Assembly: GCA_017458195.1 (NCBI GenBank)
Contig: JAFTGI010000012.1
Span: 1-61,340 of the forward strand
DNA length: 61,340 bases
Reading direction: 5' to 3'
Source: Prevotella sp.
GTDB taxonomy: Bacteria; Bacteroidota; Bacteroidia; Bacteroidales; Bacteroidaceae
The notes beneath the pieces are model-generated. The model ran no database searches, had not been told where the DNA came from, and saw nothing but the letters and a program-made list of their open reading frames with translations. This document shows positions 61,327 through 61,340 of the stretch, in pieces; the first letter of the stretch is position 1; each line of letters begins with the position of its first letter. A program made the translations under genes and the position numbers.

Positions 61327-61340
61327 CTATTTGATTTTTA

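Overview
The window reads as a Bacteroidales chromosome, most likely Prevotellaceae. The signs are two SusC/SusD polysaccharide utilization loci, a type IX secretion block (PorU/PorV), a BspA-type leucine-rich-repeat surface protein, promoters with the Bacteroidetes TAnnTTTG -7 box, and secreted proteins ending in a short KGINIVK...DGxxKK tail. Most of it is GC-rich. The last ~3 kb (about 58.5-61.3 kb) is clearly AT-rich and looks foreign. No rRNA, tRNA or CRISPR array was recognised.

Region 1 (1-11519) is a minus-strand PUL, susC-susD-susE/F-GH66-GH97, with a divergent SusR-like membrane regulator. GH66 plus GH97 points to dextran or other alpha-1,6-glucans. Region 2 (11781-14174) is a GH77 4-alpha-glucanotransferase behind a perfect LacI-type operator. 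Region 3 (14345-21661) holds a secreted protein with two cohesin-like domains and a 2039-residue coiled-coil giant that ends in a dockerin, a cohesin-like domain and a sorting-like tail. Region 4 (21905-26571) carries a LytTR regulator, a PAP2 phosphatase, a four-helix-bundle/zinc-ribbon protein, a sugar MFS transporter with an in-frame TGA, and a LacI-family regulator, separated by arrays of a GGAATTCCGG-type repeat.

Region 5 (26790-38410) is a plus-strand starch locus: susC, susD, susE, susF, then an operon of two GH13 amylases and an exported glutathione peroxidase. LacI-type operators before malQ, before susC and (degenerate) before the amylases tie regions 2, 4 and 5 into one malto-oligosaccharide regulon: surface amylases cut starch, SusCDEF bind and import it, GH13/GH97 trim it, the MFS protein would move maltose inward, and MalQ processes it in the cytoplasm.

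Region 6 (38728-44409) is an uncharacterised membrane/secreted cluster: a TMEM43-family protein, a YARHG/beta-helix protein overlapping it by 4 bp, and three exported proteins, two sharing a C-terminal domain. Region 7 (44424-46483) has two overlapping glycosyltransferases. Region 8 (46484-46958) has no protein gene but contains a promoter, three hairpins and a strong terminator, so a candidate structured RNA of about 240 nt; its terminator runs into the promoter of a GH29 fucosidase whose mRNA should be almost leaderless.

Region 9 (48298-56785) is ispF-porV-porU with an additional PorU paralogue between porV and porU. A 33-bp repeat sits in frame inside ispF, with an inverted copy just upstream. 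Region 10 is a set of 22-bp palindromic tandem repeats, an FAH-family hydrolase, and a BspA-like LRR protein without its 5' end.
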